From Lapidilactobacillus bayanensis (GTDB lineage: Bacteria > Bacillota > Bacilli > Lactobacillales > Lactobacillaceae), in NCBI RefSeq assembly GCF_003946695.1, contig NZ_RHOX01000009.1:1-64000 (forward strand): a stretch of DNA of 64,000 bases, given 5' to 3'. Positions within the stretch are counted from its first letter, which is position 1. Each line of letters starts with the position of its first letter. Shown here one piece after another: positions 63,208-64,000 of this stretch. Both the position numbers and the translations under genes were made by a program. The notes under the pieces are model-generated. The model made no database searches and had not been told where the DNA came from. It saw nothing but the letters and a program-made list of their open reading frames with translations.

Positions 63208-64000
63208 CTATCTATAATACTTATCCAAGGCCTCTTGCTGCTTGCTAATAAATTCTTTTGCTGCTTGTGCGGCAGTATATTTACCTGTCCGGAACCCTTC
63301 GATAACGTCATAACGTTGACCACGAACATTTTCATCTTCGTAATATGGATCCATTACAGTCTGCTTATATCCACCAAACATGTCATACGCATCTTTAACG
63401 GCACCTTCAACAAGATTTTCTTTTAATTGTGTCTTGTATGTGACTTTATTACTAGAAACGCCTAGTGCATCGCCGGCAGCCTTAATTGCTTCTTTATCTG
63501 TAAAGATAAAATTAATAAAATCTGCAGCAACTTCTGGATTCTTAGAATTACGAGAAATAGCGTAGCCAAAGTTTGGTTTTACATAGACACTTGGTTTTTT
63601 ACTCTCTGAAACTTGTAAATAAGGTGATACTTTCAAATCATCTGTTGCCTTACCACCTTTATACGTGCCAGTCCATTGTGCGAGTGAATTTGCCCATTCA
63701 TAAACACCACCCGTACGTCCTTCAACCCACTGTGGATTTGAGTTCGTGTCAATAGTGCTATCTTGAGCATAAGTTGGCATCGCACCAGCATCTTCTAAAG
63801 CCTTATATTGCTTTAGCACCTTTTCAACTTGTGCTGACGTGTAATTTACCTTACCGTCAGTCTGCATGACTTTGCCAGTATTGTCGTATAGCATTTGGCC
63901 TAAGAAAAGATCAAGTGCCATATCGCCAACGTTAATTAAGGCATATTTATTATCTTTTCCAGTTGACGTATTATTCTTACCGATAACTTTGCCTGCCTTC
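63208..64000 (-). CDS. Extracellular sugar-binding protein (partial, 5' end outside window)
   Basis: The C-terminal 264 codons of a type 1 solute-binding protein. The frame runs off the right edge; the in-frame ATG at 63921 is internal (AGKVIGKNN and ALINVGD precede it). PNFGYAISRNSKNPEVAADFINFIFTD is the conserved closing region. It starts the sugar ABC operon. A hairpin-like GGATCC... element follows its stop. Confidence 0.9.
   Translation of the reverse strand, partial: KAGKVIGKNNTSTGKDNKYALINVGDMALDLFLGQMLYDNTGKVMQTDGKVNYTSAQVEKVLKQYKALEDAGAMPTYAQDSTIDTNSNPQWVEGRTGGVYEWANSLAQWTGTYKGGKATDDLKVSPYLQVSESKKPSVYVKPNFGYAISRNSKNPEVAADFINFIFTDKEAIKAAGDALGVSSNKVTYKTQLKENLVEGAVKDAYDMFGGYKQTVMDPYYEDENVRGQRYDVIEGFRTGKYTAAQAAKEFISKQQEALDKYYR

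Overview
The window is chromosomal DNA from a low-to-moderate GC Gram-positive bacterium, most likely a member of the Lactobacillaceae. The evidence is gene content: ptsH-ptsI, ClpE with CtsR and CIRCE sites, HflX, a DUF1827 protein, an MreCD-MinCD block, a ThiT gene with a TPP riboswitch, a T-box amino-acid transporter and a YtrA-type GntR/ABC cluster. Gene order alone does not allow a species call.

Region 1 (1-6250) is accessory and looks like the end of a prophage or integrated island abutting the 3' end of guaA. It holds an ImmA/IrrE-like gene, a DUF4352 membrane protein, an AbiF (Abi_2) gene behind its own small RNA, a predicted zinc metalloprotease, a small orphan gene, a YefM-YoeB toxin-antitoxin pair, another orphan and a tyrosine integrase. 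Four 43-nt elements shaped like tRNA minihelices (acceptor stem plus T-arm, with covarying stems) separate these cargo units and all point the same way. This is the most unusual structure in the window.

Region 2 (6255-47660) is mostly housekeeping and transport: guaA, coaA, a HelD-like helicase, paired CrcB fluoride channels, an aldo-keto reductase/prolyl aminopeptidase/phosphatase group, an MFS carrier, a BceAB-type ABC pair, hflX behind a leader-peptide attenuator, a CBS protein, a GntR-ABC operon, a sigma factor with a membrane partner, a glutamine-type ABC importer, a siderophore/heme-type ABC importer, the general PTS proteins, clpE, a choloylglycine-hydrolase-family enzyme and a TSUP permease. 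Most long intergenic gaps from 9 to 51 kb hold a copy of a roughly 450-bp composite repeat. Each copy is two paralogous three-way-junction foldback units in inverted orientation, and the stems differ between copies while remaining paired.

Region 3 (47700-51420) is an insertion that has split one such composite. It carries a lactococcin-972-like bacteriocin gene with a frameshift, a divergent fused ABC transporter, and the 5' end of a group II intron whose first base adjoins the surviving repeat half.

Region 4 (51465-58000) holds thiT with its TPP riboswitch, an amino-acid ABC importer under a T-box, and minD-minC-mreD-mreC, where MinD has a long disordered linker before its membrane helix. 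Region 5 (58500-64000) is a carbohydrate locus: a frameshifted AraC regulator with a cre-like site, a GH105-type unsaturated glycuronyl hydrolase, an RDD membrane protein and an LplB/LplC-type ABC importer whose binding protein runs off the window end. It probably serves uptake and breakdown of pectin-derived unsaturated oligosaccharides.
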